This document shows, piece by piece, positions 7,744 to 16,077 of a stretch of 18,086 nucleotides of DNA. The notes beneath the pieces are model-generated. The model did not search any database and was not told the DNA's origin. It was given only the letters and a program-made list of their open reading frames with translations. This stretch comes from Chrysochromulina parva. Lineage: Eukaryota > Haptophyta > Prymnesiales > Chrysochromulinaceae. How positions within the stretch are numbered: the stretch's first letter is position 1; every line of letters begins with the position of its first letter. A program made the position numbers and the translations under genes. The DNA lies in the NCBI GenBank assembly GCA_002887195.1, contig PJAB01001023.1, positions 1 to 18,086 on the forward strand. The letters run 5' to 3'.

Positions 7744-9597
7744 ATGGAGCCGACATCGACATGCGACTTGGCCAAGCTCGCCTCGGCTGGCGTGGCCAGC
7801 AAAGCGCATGCCGCGTGCTGCTCCCACTTTCTCCTCGATGGCACTTGTGCTTCGCAGTTTCCTGTCCTCGTCAACGGCACTGGACATACGGATGACCTCT
7901 CGCGCTGGTGCTTCAGCACCGCGCGAGATCGCCTGAACAGGGAGACCGTCAAGTGGCTCTCGGGAATCCGCGATGCTCCCAACCGACCTTATCGACCTGA
8001 GAGGTCAGCGAGCAAGCGGCACTTCCGGCTGACTAGCCAGCACAAATGGTTCAAGGAATGGCAAGGCTGCTTTGGATGCTCCCGCGCCGGCGACGCGTCC
8101 ACCTGCTGTAGTGGGCAAGGCAAATGCGTCATGGGCGTGTGTGCATGCCACGACGGCAGTTTTGGTGTCGACTGCGCAACGCCGCATTCTGCTCCAGCGT
8201 CGGCAGCGACGAAGCGCTCATCGCTGGCCATCTACGTGTACCAGACGCTTCCCATCGACCTTGGTGCTCAATCCTTCGGGTTGCGTACGTGGCTGAGCGA
8301 TCTGCGCGGAGGCTTCGAAGTCTACTCGACGGAGTGGCGGTTTCTGGACTATTTGCTGCGCGATACATCCGTGCGTACGATCGACCCAGAGCAGGCTGAT
8401 CTCTACTTCGTACCCACCCTCGGCAGCCTCGGCCGCATGCCCGGCTCGGAGGGTAGACATCGCTGCACGCAGACAGCTCACATCGAGATGCTCGCGCACC
8501 ATGTGCGCTCAACGTATCCGTATTGGGACCGCAGCGGTGGTCGAGACCATGTCTTCTTTCTCACGGGCGATCAAGGTGCCTGCGGTCTGGGTTCTACTGG
8601 AACCAATCCCATATTCATAACTGCGTGGGGACTGCTTGGCGTCCCGCGGAAGATGGAAGCCTTCGAGCGCTTCCGTGACGACTTTGCCGATGCGGATGCC
8701 ATCGAACGTGCAATTGCAGCAGGAGACTGGTGCCACGCACCTCACAAGGATGTGGTGGTGCCACCTTATGGGGACGTACAATTTGCTGATGCGACCGACC
8801 CGAACAGCCAGGAACCATTTGAGCTCACGCTGCTGCACGTAGGTGGGGTCTGGGGCGCCGGCAACCATGGCGCTCGCCGCATCTCCTTCTATTCCCAAGG
8901 GATGCGGCAACTCATGTACTTACGTTTCGGCGACCAGCGTGGCACCCCACATGGCTTTTGGTTCCAAAACCGTAGTATGCGCTCGGAGCTGTTAGCGCAC
9001 AAGACGCGCCGATCCAAGTTTTGTTTTTCGCCGTCTGGCCATGGCTGGGGCATGCGCACGGGCAAGAATGCCGTCCTCGGATGCGTGCCACTGATCGCGC
9101 AGCCGTATGTCGTACAGCCATACGAGATGCTCTTACCTTATGAAAAGTTCAGCCGCCGCATCGAGTTCGAGGACATTTGCCTTGAACGTGATCCCGAGAG
9201 TACGCGCTGCAAAGTGCATGCTCCAGAGGCAGGCGTGATGAAAATTGTGAACGCGAGCGACTTGGCCGTGCGTGAGATGCGCCGTGTGCTTGCAAGGGTG
9301 CGCCGCGCATTTGTGTGGCGCCTTGAAGGCGACGGGTTGTCTTACAACCATACCGTGCTGCATCTTTGCCAGCGTGCTCTAGAGCTGCGGGGCAGATTAA
9401 AAGCCGGACCTTCTGCCGACTGCGCCCATCTGGCCAGAGGCCTTCCAGAATCGAGTCCCACGCAACGCATGCCCAAGTGGTTTCCAATAACACTGGTGAA
9501 TGCCACGCTCAGGCTGCAGGCGCGCCGGCGCCAAGCAATGTCCGAGCTTAGTCAGACGCGTAGGTGGCGTCGTGACGCTGAAGGTAAATTTGCATGA
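7744..9597 (+). CDS. EGF-exostosin (GT47-like) glycosyltransferase
   Basis: Encodes 617 aa from the first in-frame ATG (7744). The frame is open upstream to 7624 but with no other ATG. Residues 121-144 form an EGF-like repeat (CSGQGKCVMGVCACHDG..GVDC). The exostosin domain starts at about 161 with LAIYVYQTL and continues through TIDPEQADLYFVPTL, YPYWDRSGGRDHVFFLTGDQG, KDVVVPPYGD, RRSKFCFSPSGHGWGMR and AVLGCVPLIAQPYVVQPYE, ending near 515. That order is typical of GT47-type enzymes, which add sugars to cell-surface or wall polysaccharides in the Golgi. The expected N-terminal membrane anchor is absent and two out-of-frame ATGs precede this one, so a 5' exon carrying the anchor may be missing. 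EGF plus exostosin is an arrangement familiar from plants and algae. The donor and acceptor sugars cannot be read from sequence. Confidence 0.85.
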   Translation: MEPTSTCDLAKLASAGVASKAHAACCSHFLLDGTCASQFPVLVNGTGHTDDLSRWCFSTARDRLNRETVKWLSGIRDAPNRPYRPERSASKRHFRLTSQHKWFKEWQGCFGCSRAGDASTCCSGQGKCVMGVCACHDGSFGVDCATPHSAPASAATKRSSLAIYVYQTLPIDLGAQSFGLRTWLSDLRGGFEVYSTEWRFLDYLLRDTSVRTIDPEQADLYFVPTLGSLGRMPGSEGRHRCTQTAHIEMLAHHVRSTYPYWDRSGGRDHVFFLTGDQGACGLGSTGTNPIFITAWGLLGVPRKMEAFERFRDDFADADAIERAIAAGDWCHAPHKDVVVPPYGDVQFADATDPNSQEPFELTLLHVGGVWGAGNHGARRISFYSQGMRQLMYLRFGDQRGTPHGFWFQNRSMRSELLAHKTRRSKFCFSPSGHGWGMRTGKNAVLGCVPLIAQPYVVQPYEMLLPYEKFSRRIEFEDICLERDPESTRCKVHAPEAGVMKIVNASDLAVREMRRVLARVRRAFVWRLEGDGLSYNHTVLHLCQRALELRGRLKAGPSADCAHLARGLPESSPTQRMPKWFPITLVNATLRLQARRRQAMSELSQTRRWRRDAEGKFA

Positions 9598-9906
9598 GAG
9601 ACGAGTAATCTGTATGTTGTAACGAACTGTGACCGGATATTCTCCGTCACGCGCCGTGATATCTAATACGCTGTACCTTCGATTTACTGATATCCCCCGT
9701 CTGGGTAATCTGAACCGAACGGTCAACGGATCTCGCTAGGGGGGCTAGCGACATCGCACACCAAACAGCATGCTATAAACACATAATACGCAGCAAAATA
9801 GCGCGCGCCGGCGCCGGGCAATCAACGCATAGCAACACGCTTTAAAATGCACATGGTTCTGAGAACACACGTGGCCGGCCGGTCGCAGCACCCTTTCAAC
9901 GTAGTA
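9598..9906. other. Convergent 3' intergenic region with palindromes
   Basis: This 309-nt spacer sits between the 3' ends of the exostosin and TIR-like genes. Features are a hairpin TCACG-CGC-CGTGA at 9647-9659 (flanked by GATAT and ATATC), a CCGGCGCCGG palindrome at 9808-9817, and a GGCCGGCC palindrome near 9875. No ORF of note. The hairpin lies about 50 nt after the exostosin stop and may belong to its 3' UTR. Confidence 0.5.
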
Positions 9907-12900
9907 TCACAAAGCACGTAGGCCATTCATGAGCTCTGCGACCACCCGCTCACGCTCGTCTTCGCGCTCAGAGAACCATTTCAGCCACTCGGCCTGGCCA
10001 GAAGGGGTAACTATCTCAGCAGCTTGGCGTCCCTTGGCCTTTGCTGACCGTTTCTTGCCTGAAGCTTTCGTGTCGGGTGCGAGTGAGACCTTAGGCATGC
10101 TTGCACTGGGTGCGACGAGGCGGGCTCCATCCGGCGAGTCATCGGGGGCCGTCTTCCCCCAAGTTGCTTCAATCCGTTCCCATCGCTCCTTTTCCTCTGC
10201 GGCTGTCTCCATCTCAGGTTCCTCCTCGTACTTTGACATGAGATGTTCAAGGCGCTTGTGAATCTTGTTGCATTGGGCAACACGTCCTTCTGGCTGCACC
10301 GGTGGGGCAGAGCCAGTGGCACGACCACTCGAGGACGCAACCGAGAGCACAGATGTGCTTTCTGGTTCCGGGCCCGTCTCGTGCTCATCGATACGCATGG
10401 CCAAGCCATGGGCATCGATGACCTTCAGCGGTGAAGAGGACTTCCTTGCCATGCTAATTAGCATATCGACACCCCGACGCGTTGAGTAATTCACGAAGCC
10501 AAAGGTGTTTCCGCCCATGCCTCGGAGGTCTGGCCTAAAGAGTCCATGGCAACCCGTCAGGTCGAGGAGCTCCATGGCGATGAGCTTGCGGAAGACCTTC
10601 TCGTCAGGCAGAGACTGCAATCGGCTGCAATCGGTGAGGATGAGCTTCTTGAGAGCGGTAAGCGATCCGAGCCAGAGAGGCAAAACCTCCAGCCACAAGC
10701 TACCTGCCAAGCAAAGAGTTTGAAGGCCACGGAGCGGTTGAAGATCGACTTGTTTGACTTCGGGCAGAAAGGTCAAAGGCACGTTCATGGTCAAGGACAC
10801 GAGGCCTTCGGGCATATGAACGAGGATTTCCTGGCAGCCCTCAGGAGAGAGCTGCGTCTTTACAAAGGACTGGCGGTACCGTCGGATAAAAGACCCCCTT
10901 TGCGCGCCCAGCCACGCGCGAAAGGTGGGCCCGCCGCGGGCCAAAGCCGTGCGCATGAATCGCGGGAGTAGGCGACCAAAGAGGCGCGAGATGACCATGT
11001 TGTAAGAGTAATGCGCTTTCAGAGGGGGCTCATCGGGGGATCGGCCGGCGATCATATTCAGGATGCGCTGCCGCTCCCCCTCATTGTTCGACTCGCCATG
11101 CTCAATCTTCATCTCGAAAGCAGCCTCGAATGTCGAAGACGGCACGTTCTGCTCACGCTCGTCCTTGTTGGAGTCGTCACGCTCGTCGCACGCAGCGAGG
11201 CCATCTGTGATACCTGCGGCGCCGCCGTGTGGAAGGCATGTGTACATGTCGTACTTGAAATCATGCTCGTCCAAGTGATCTGCGTCGTCTGCAGCCGCAA
11301 ATTCGAGGGCCACGCTCATCTCGTAGCAGCACCAGATTCGGCTGAAGGCGACAGCCTTGCGATCAATCACGCTGACCATCCCTTGTGCGAGCTCCAGCGC
11401 ACGGTGAAAAGGAGTGTCCGAAGGGTCGAGTGCGAGATACTCAGACGATTTCCAGAGGCTCTGTGCAAACTGCAGACGCGGCACGTGGGGCGAAGTTAGA
11501 AATGACGGGTTGCAAATGCTGTGCACTCACGCGTGCACATGCGCGCGCGCAGCGCAGCGACGAGACGCGCCACTCACAGAGAGGAGCCAGTACGCCGAAT
11601 TTTTGAGATCAAGCTGGCGGTCACGAGCGTGCTGCGTTAGACACGCTTGCACATCACGCACGCTGTCGCCCCACCAGTGCGACACGACGTAGTCAGGCAG
11701 CTGCGCTGCACCGTTTGTGCTCATGAACTCAACAAGAGAGCATCCGTGTTGCATCGTAGCTGGCCGGATGACGTAAGCGGCAGTGTCGTAAAATGTGATC
11801 GATTGCGGTCGAATCTTCTCGCTCGATTGCATGTGCCACTCCTCAGCAAAACACCGACGATCCATGTGTCGAATGACGATCTGCAGTTGCTTCAGCAGGA
11901 TTGCGCGCTCCTCTATCTTCTCGATCCTGATCGGAGCACCTCTGCCAAGCTTCCTCAGATCAGCAAAGTTTTCGCGCCTCGGGGCCTTAACGGGAGCAGT
12001 GATGGCCTCGAGCCGCAACGCACTCTGGAGCACGTCGGGCTGCTCAAGCGTGCACTGAGAGACGCGGTCCATAGCATCGAACCATTCCTTGCGCGTGATG
12101 CGAGCATCTCCTTTGTCGCTGAGTTCCTTGATGAGCGCCTGGGCGAGCCAGTAGCTTGACCCTTGCGAGAGGAAGAAAGAGACCATCTCTTGCATCGACC
12201 ACACGGTACCAACCAGATCTGCTTCCGTTGTGAACGCGGCCACGGGCGGCTGCTGTGTGGTGCCTGTGGCGCTCTGTAGCCGCGCTTGCCCGGGTTCCTG
12301 CTCGAATGAGCTTGCGTATCGCCGGAGCTGCTTCTCGAACTCGAGGATGTTGAGGGAACCTTCCGGGCCAGCGAGCTCCTCGAAGATGACTCGGATGTCG
12401 GAGGGTCGGAAGCTCACGAAGAGCTCGCCGCTCACACAGAGTTGAATGAGAGCGCCCGTTAGCTGATGGACGCTCAGTCCACCCTTGCTATCGATCTCCC
12501 ACATCGACAGCGTGCTGTGCAGAGGCGTGGGTGAGCGTCGCACCACCTCCGACACGTGGCGCATTGCCTCTCGGAGCTGGATGGCAATGCCCTCGCCTCG
12601 ACGCTCGACGGCGAGGCGCTGACGCGCCGGTCGGAAGCGCATCTCTGGAAGTGACGTCGACGTGCTGAGCGCTCGCAAGGGTTTCTGCACGGGCGACGCT
12701 TGCGCAGAGAAGCGCAAATGAGGCTGCGTGGAGGCAGGCCCCGGCTGGGGGCTCGCACCCGTTGCAGCAGAGGTGAGCGGAGGAAGAGAGATGATGCGGG
12801 GCGACCTGTTCGGAGACCGGCTGTTTGGTGGCCCGTGAGGAAAGGCTGGCCGCGGCGGAGACTCGAGCGAGGACGGATGAAGGTCTGCTCGCTCTGCAAG

Positions 12901-13407
12901 TTTGGCGAGCCGCTCCTCCTCCACCTCCTTGGCGTTCAGCGTCGAGGCAAGGATGTGGACGAACCCGTCACTGCCTAGATGACGTTCAGCTAGAGTCTCG
13001 ATGGACATCGTCAAGTCTAAGGGTGAGCCTCCCGAGGCTGCGAGGTAGAGGTGGATGGTCACCGCCTGATTTGGAAGTGCACTTGCGTCTGGATCGCTCA
13101 TGCTTGCAGCGAGGGCCTCGGTGAGTGCCGTTCGCATGGACTGCAGCGCAGTGGCCAGGGTCTGGTGGCGGTACTTGTTAAGGGTGTACAGTCCCGGCTC
13201 GAGTGCGCGTAGCCTTCCTGGACACTCATGAGCCACGCACACAATCGGCACGGAGTTTGGAGGCATTTTATCGGTCCGCTTTGCATTAGAAAGCCATTGC
13301 GTCCTCTCGTGCAGTGGCCAAAATGTTTCGACTGCGTCATGCCCCATGTGAGCTTCTGCATCGTCTAGCCTCAACGCTGGCGGCGCCTCGCCCGCGCTAG
13401 CTCGCAT
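9907..13407 (-). CDS. EF-hand-like / TIR-like / LRR protein, two exons
   Basis: Exon 1 is 13407-11578 and exon 2 is 11469-9907, joined in phase 0 to give 1130 aa. ATG 13407 has a GCC context. Residues 1-165 are globular and unrecognised (ETFWPLHERTQWL); 165-240 are Pro/Ser-rich and disordered. Degenerate EF-hand loops follow near 303-316 (WEIDSKGGLS, D306) and 430-441 (SDKGDARITRKE), both lacking full Ca-ligand sets. Residues about 572-670 resemble a TIR fold: strand DYVVSHWWGDS, a helix, then ALELAQGMVSVID and FSRIWCCYEMSVALE. Its W656-x-x-x-E660 sits where TIR NADases have Trp and the catalytic Glu. About 835-935 holds three to four plant-like LRRs (LRGLQTLCLAG, LTALKKLILTDCSRL, MELLDLTGC). 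A basic KKRSAKAKGR near the end may be a nuclear signal. Related SHWWG...RIWCCYE proteins are, to my recollection, common in dinoflagellates and haptophytes. TIR homology and any enzyme activity are inferences. Confidence 0.75.
11470..11577 (-). other. 108-nt spliceosomal intron
   Basis: On the minus strand the donor GTGAGT follows TCT at 11580-11578. The acceptor is CGTCTGCAG ending at 11470. A TTCTAAC branch-site match places its branch A about 26 nt before the acceptor. The intron is phase 0 and 108 nt long. An in-frame TGA (just above 11526) would truncate the protein if the intron were retained. Joining the exons reconstitutes a continuous domain that neither frame holds alone. Confidence 0.88.
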
Positions 13408-14052
13408 GGCGGAAACCACGCCACACAGCGTTACAAGTGTGTCCTAGCATCTTTCCACACCCCGTAGACGCAATTCGAGCATACCCAAATCCGCGAAGCA
13501 CACCCAAACCCGGCTGAACCACTCGGGGCCCCAACCCCAAATCAGGGATTTGCAGATCCAGAAACCATGGAGTGTCTCTAACAGCAAGGCACGACCAGCG
13601 AGGGTTGGTCAGGGAAGGAAAACTGGGAAAAGGAAGTCCAAGTCGTCCTCCCCAGCAGTCGTCCACTACAGGGGTCCACACGAGGAAACATGAAAGTAAG
13701 TCGTGTAAGATGAACAGAAGTAAGTAAGAATAAAGAAAGTAGTATACGCCGGTCGCCGCTGCGCGGCAACGGTCACCTGTGGCGACGGGACCCGCCTCAA
13801 GCGCGGGAGCCGGCTCGCGGCGTACGCGCGGCAATGGCGGGCTCACGCGAATGTGCAATGCGTCGACGGTCGATCATGTCCGACACGCGTCACGCACATG
13901 TCACCATGTGCTGGAAGGGTTCAACGGGGCTGCGTGTTAGGGTCCACACTGTGACATGATTGATTGGTAAAAGACCGTTCTTTTCTCGTGGCCCTTTCTG
14001 CCCCTCTCGACTGCCCCTCACGCTGCCTATGCCGGTTTTGCTGAGGCGCTTT
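13408..14052. other. Intergenic region upstream of the TIR-like gene
   Basis: This 645-nt spacer lies between two minus-strand genes, so it should hold the HAD 3' UTR and the TIR-like gene promoter and 5' UTR. It contains a GGGGCCCC palindrome (13525-13532), hairpins CAAATC-AGG-GATTTG (13538-13552) and GCCGC-TGC-GCGGC (13755-13767), and a pyrimidine-rich stretch (minus strand, about 13745-13690). A minus-strand open frame at 13858-13397 has no early ATG and was not called. No other gene is visible. Confidence 0.5.
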
Positions 14053-15729
14053 TTACTGTGCGCGGCAGGGGCGGCGGCGAAGTACTGCAGACAATAAGCT
14101 GGTCGTCGAACCGGACAGAGCCGATGCCATCAGGACGTTGCGAGCGCCACGGAAGAGCCCGTGCCCGTCTACTACGAGAGCATGAATGTAGACGGCGATC
14201 GATGCCAGCACGCCAGCAGCTAACACTTGTTGCGTGGGCGCATCCAGATGCACGGTGTCAGCGCCGTTCACGTGGGCGTGAACGTTCATATTATCCGTCT
14301 TCCACAGGTGCTCAGCACAGGCAATGGCGAACAGAGCGGCGCCGGCAGCGCGGGTGGCACCGGCTGTGTGCTCGGTAGCCTCACCGTTACAATGCAAGCC
14401 CCACTGCACGCACGTGCCGGGCAGGGCGGCCATCGCCGCTGCGGCCGTCAGCATCCCAAGTGGCGGCAATCGGATCGCTGGCAGCAGCACAGACCAAACC
14501 TTTCGGGTCAGACCCATCATGTGGGACGGCGACGCTTCCCCTGTCAGCCGCGTGGCTGCCGATGGCGTCGTCTCCGCACAGGACAGTTGGCGGATCAGCT
14601 CGGGCGTGAGGTTGTTCCAGTCGTCTAGAGTCAGGGTTGCGCCTGCCGCCCGTAGCGTAGCGTCGTCGAGCGTCGTGCGAAACGCGACGACAGCGTGGAC
14701 GCCTGCCGCAACAGCGGCACGCACGCCGGTGCACGAGTCCTCGAAGACGATGCAGTCGCGTGGCGCCATCCCGAGCACACGGGCGCCTTCGAGGTACGGG
14801 TCGGGCGCAGGCTTGGGGTTGGTGCATTCGGCGCCGACGATGATCTGCGGGTGCAGCACGGACGCAGCCGGTAGATGCTGACGCAGCGTCTCGATGCATA
14901 CCTCGGCTGCGCCGCGAGGCGCGTTGGTTACCGCGATGCAGCGCACGCCCAGCTGCTTAACCACCTCGAGCGCCTCGGCCAGGCCAGCCACCAGCGGCAG
15001 CGAGCTCGACACCCGCTGCTTCATGAGCTCGCAGAACAGGGCATTCTTCCGGCGCGAGAGGTCGAGCACCTCCTCGGGCGCGACGCCTGGCATTGCTCCT
15101 TCGAAGACCTGCGCGTCCGTCTTGCCGTGCACATTCGCGCTATACCACTCGGGATCGACGGCAATGCCGAGCGGTACGAGCAGTTGCTTGAATGCTTCGT
15201 AGTAGATGTCGTCGGTCATCAACAGTGTTCCGTCGATGTCGAGAAGAAAGGCACGGGGTGTGGCAGCGGCGGTGACGGTGACGGCGGGCTGGACGACGAG
15301 AGGCGGCTTTTGGCTCGAGCGCCCTTTGGCTCGAGCGGTGGCCAGATCTCCAAGGCCAGCGGCGAGCCCCACAAAATGGATGCCCCGAGGCGGCGCTGTC
15401 GCTGCAAGGAGTGGCAGCGACTTGGAGAAGGCTCTCGGCCCACGCGCACCCACAAGGCTGAGTGCTGCGTGCGTCGCCAACCCACCCTGCATGAGCCCTC
15501 TCGCTGGTTGCTCGGGTGAGCGCGCCAGGCTGAAGGCAAGCCCCGATGCCGCCAGTGAGCCGGCCGCGGCCAATCGCAGGAGCACGAGCATGCCGCTGGG
15601 GCACGCACGCGCACTGAGCAGCTCCACGATGAGCGGGATAGAGTCGTCCCTGCTCACGATGAACAGACTACGGAGAGCCGAAAAGAGGTAGCCCAACGAG
15701 AGAGCCGAGTAGAGACCCCGCATCCTCAT
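14053..15729 (-). CDS. HAD sugar-phosphate phosphatase (SGPP-like) flanked by membrane segments
   Basis: Encodes 558 aa from ATG 15729 (A at -3; a second ATG at 15723 is equally possible). The upstream in-frame extension begins with GTG and overlaps the shared promoter element, so it is rejected. The central domain (about 155-380) is a HAD subfamily I phosphatase: FLLDIDGTLL (nucleophile D164, acid/base D166), IAVTNAP (T268), NPKPAPDPYL (K306) and IVFEDSCTGVRAA (E330, D331). The YYEAF, AVTNAPR and PDPYL wording is closest to the plant broad-range sugar-phosphate phosphatase SGPP. Before it lie two or three hydrophobic stretches (LYSALSLGYLFSALRSLFIV, MLVLLRLAAAGSLAASGLAF) and after it three or four more (GMLTAAAAMAALPG, AGAALFAIACAEHLW, VLAAGVLASIAVYIHALVV). 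A membrane-embedded HAD enzyme of this type is unusual; part of the N-terminus could instead be a plastid leader. Confidence 0.85.
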   Translation of the reverse strand: MRMRGLYSALSLGYLFSALRSLFIVSRDDSIPLIVELLSARACPSGMLVLLRLAAAGSLAASGLAFSLARSPEQPARGLMQGGLATHAALSLVGARGPRAFSKSLPLLAATAPPRGIHFVGLAAGLGDLATARAKGRSSQKPPLVVQPAVTVTAAATPRAFLLDIDGTLLMTDDIYYEAFKQLLVPLGIAVDPEWYSANVHGKTDAQVFEGAMPGVAPEEVLDLSRRKNALFCELMKQRVSSSLPLVAGLAEALEVVKQLGVRCIAVTNAPRGAAEVCIETLRQHLPAASVLHPQIIVGAECTNPKPAPDPYLEGARVLGMAPRDCIVFEDSCTGVRAAVAAGVHAVVAFRTTLDDATLRAAGATLTLDDWNNLTPELIRQLSCAETTPSAATRLTGEASPSHMMGLTRKVWSVLLPAIRLPPLGMLTAAAAMAALPGTCVQWGLHCNGEATEHTAGATRAAGAALFAIACAEHLWKTDNMNVHAHVNGADTVHLDAPTQQVLAAGVLASIAVYIHALVVDGHGLFRGARNVLMASALSGSTTSLLSAVLRRRPCRAQ

Positions 15730-15744
15730 ATTGCCACGTGGATA

Positions 15745-15775
15745 CCGGTAACTGTACCGTTCCGTGTAAAAAGAC
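15745..15775 (-). promoter_or_regulatory. Shared 31-nt upstream element, HAD copy
   Basis: Reading the minus strand, GTCTTTTTAC (15775-15766), 13 nt, then GTTACCGG (15752-15745). It ends 15 nt before ATG 15729 and 21 nt before ATG 15723. Block sequences and spacing are identical to the GH31 copy at 141-171, while the 13 nt between them have drifted. The right part, CGGTA-CAGT-TACCG, is a dyad. Confidence 0.72.
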
Positions 15776-15819
15776 TCCGATCGCGCGAACGCCACGACTC
15801 AAAAGGTAACCGGCAGTGC

Positions 15820-15843
15820 ACTCAACGTGTTACTCAACGTGTG
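15820..15843. repeat. 12-nt tandem repeat (ACTCAACGTGTK)
   Basis: Two adjacent copies, ACTCAACGTGTT and ACTCAACGTGTG, in the divergent promoter region. Each contains AACGTG, close to an ACGT-core element. They lie about 90-115 nt upstream of the HAD ATG and could be a duplicated binding site. Confidence 0.5.
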
Positions 15844-16077
15844 ATGAGACTGTCGGCAGAGCTTCATGTTGAGCTCAACCTGATACCCCAAATGGCCCTT
15901 CCCCATTTTTGGCTCTCCGCATCTCCCCCTGTGTCTGGTTCCATGATGGATACCATCCTGTGACCTGGCAACTTCACGTTGGGTTCACTACCGTGTAGCT
16001 TTGGGCGTCACGCACTGTAACGTGGCTCGTCACGGACGTCAGTTGCGCCGCACAGCAACGAAACCGAAAAAAAATCA

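Larger units (their letters stand above)
15730..16077. promoter_or_regulatory. 348-nt divergent promoter region (HAD phosphatase / FGGY kinase)
   Basis: The region separates the ATGs of two head-to-head genes. It contains the minus-strand shared element (15775-15745), GCCGGTTACC (minus, near 15805-15813), a 12-nt tandem repeat (15820-15843), and the sequence just before the kinase, which includes CACTGTAACG (16014-16023) and an A-run directly before the ATG. No TATA box is evident. The CTGTAACG word on the kinase side resembles the CTGTTACCGG block only weakly. Confidence 0.55.

Noticed and set aside
10860..10890. Partial match to the shared element (minus strand GTCTTTTATCC..CGGTACC)
   Set aside because: It lies inside exon 2 of the TIR-like gene, is imperfect, and is not near a gene start.
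11470..11577. Two separate genes, 11527-13407 and 9907-11526
   Set aside because: Neither half has a sensible end or start at the boundary, the second has only a GTG start, and ideal splice signals join them in phase into one domain.
13397..13858. Minus-strand open frame with a hydrophobic YYFLYSYLLLFILHDLL stretch
   Set aside because: No ATG before the hydrophobic segment, and it overlaps the start of the TIR-like gene in another frame. The stretch comes from a pyrimidine-rich 5' region.
13966..13975. GTCTTTTACC on the minus strand as a third copy of the shared element
   Set aside because: One T short, no GTTACCGG at the right spacing, and about 560 nt from the nearest ATG.
15730..15795. 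N-terminal extension of the HAD frame
   Set aside because: It starts with GTG and spans the shared promoter element. ATG 15729 or 15723 fits a eukaryotic start.
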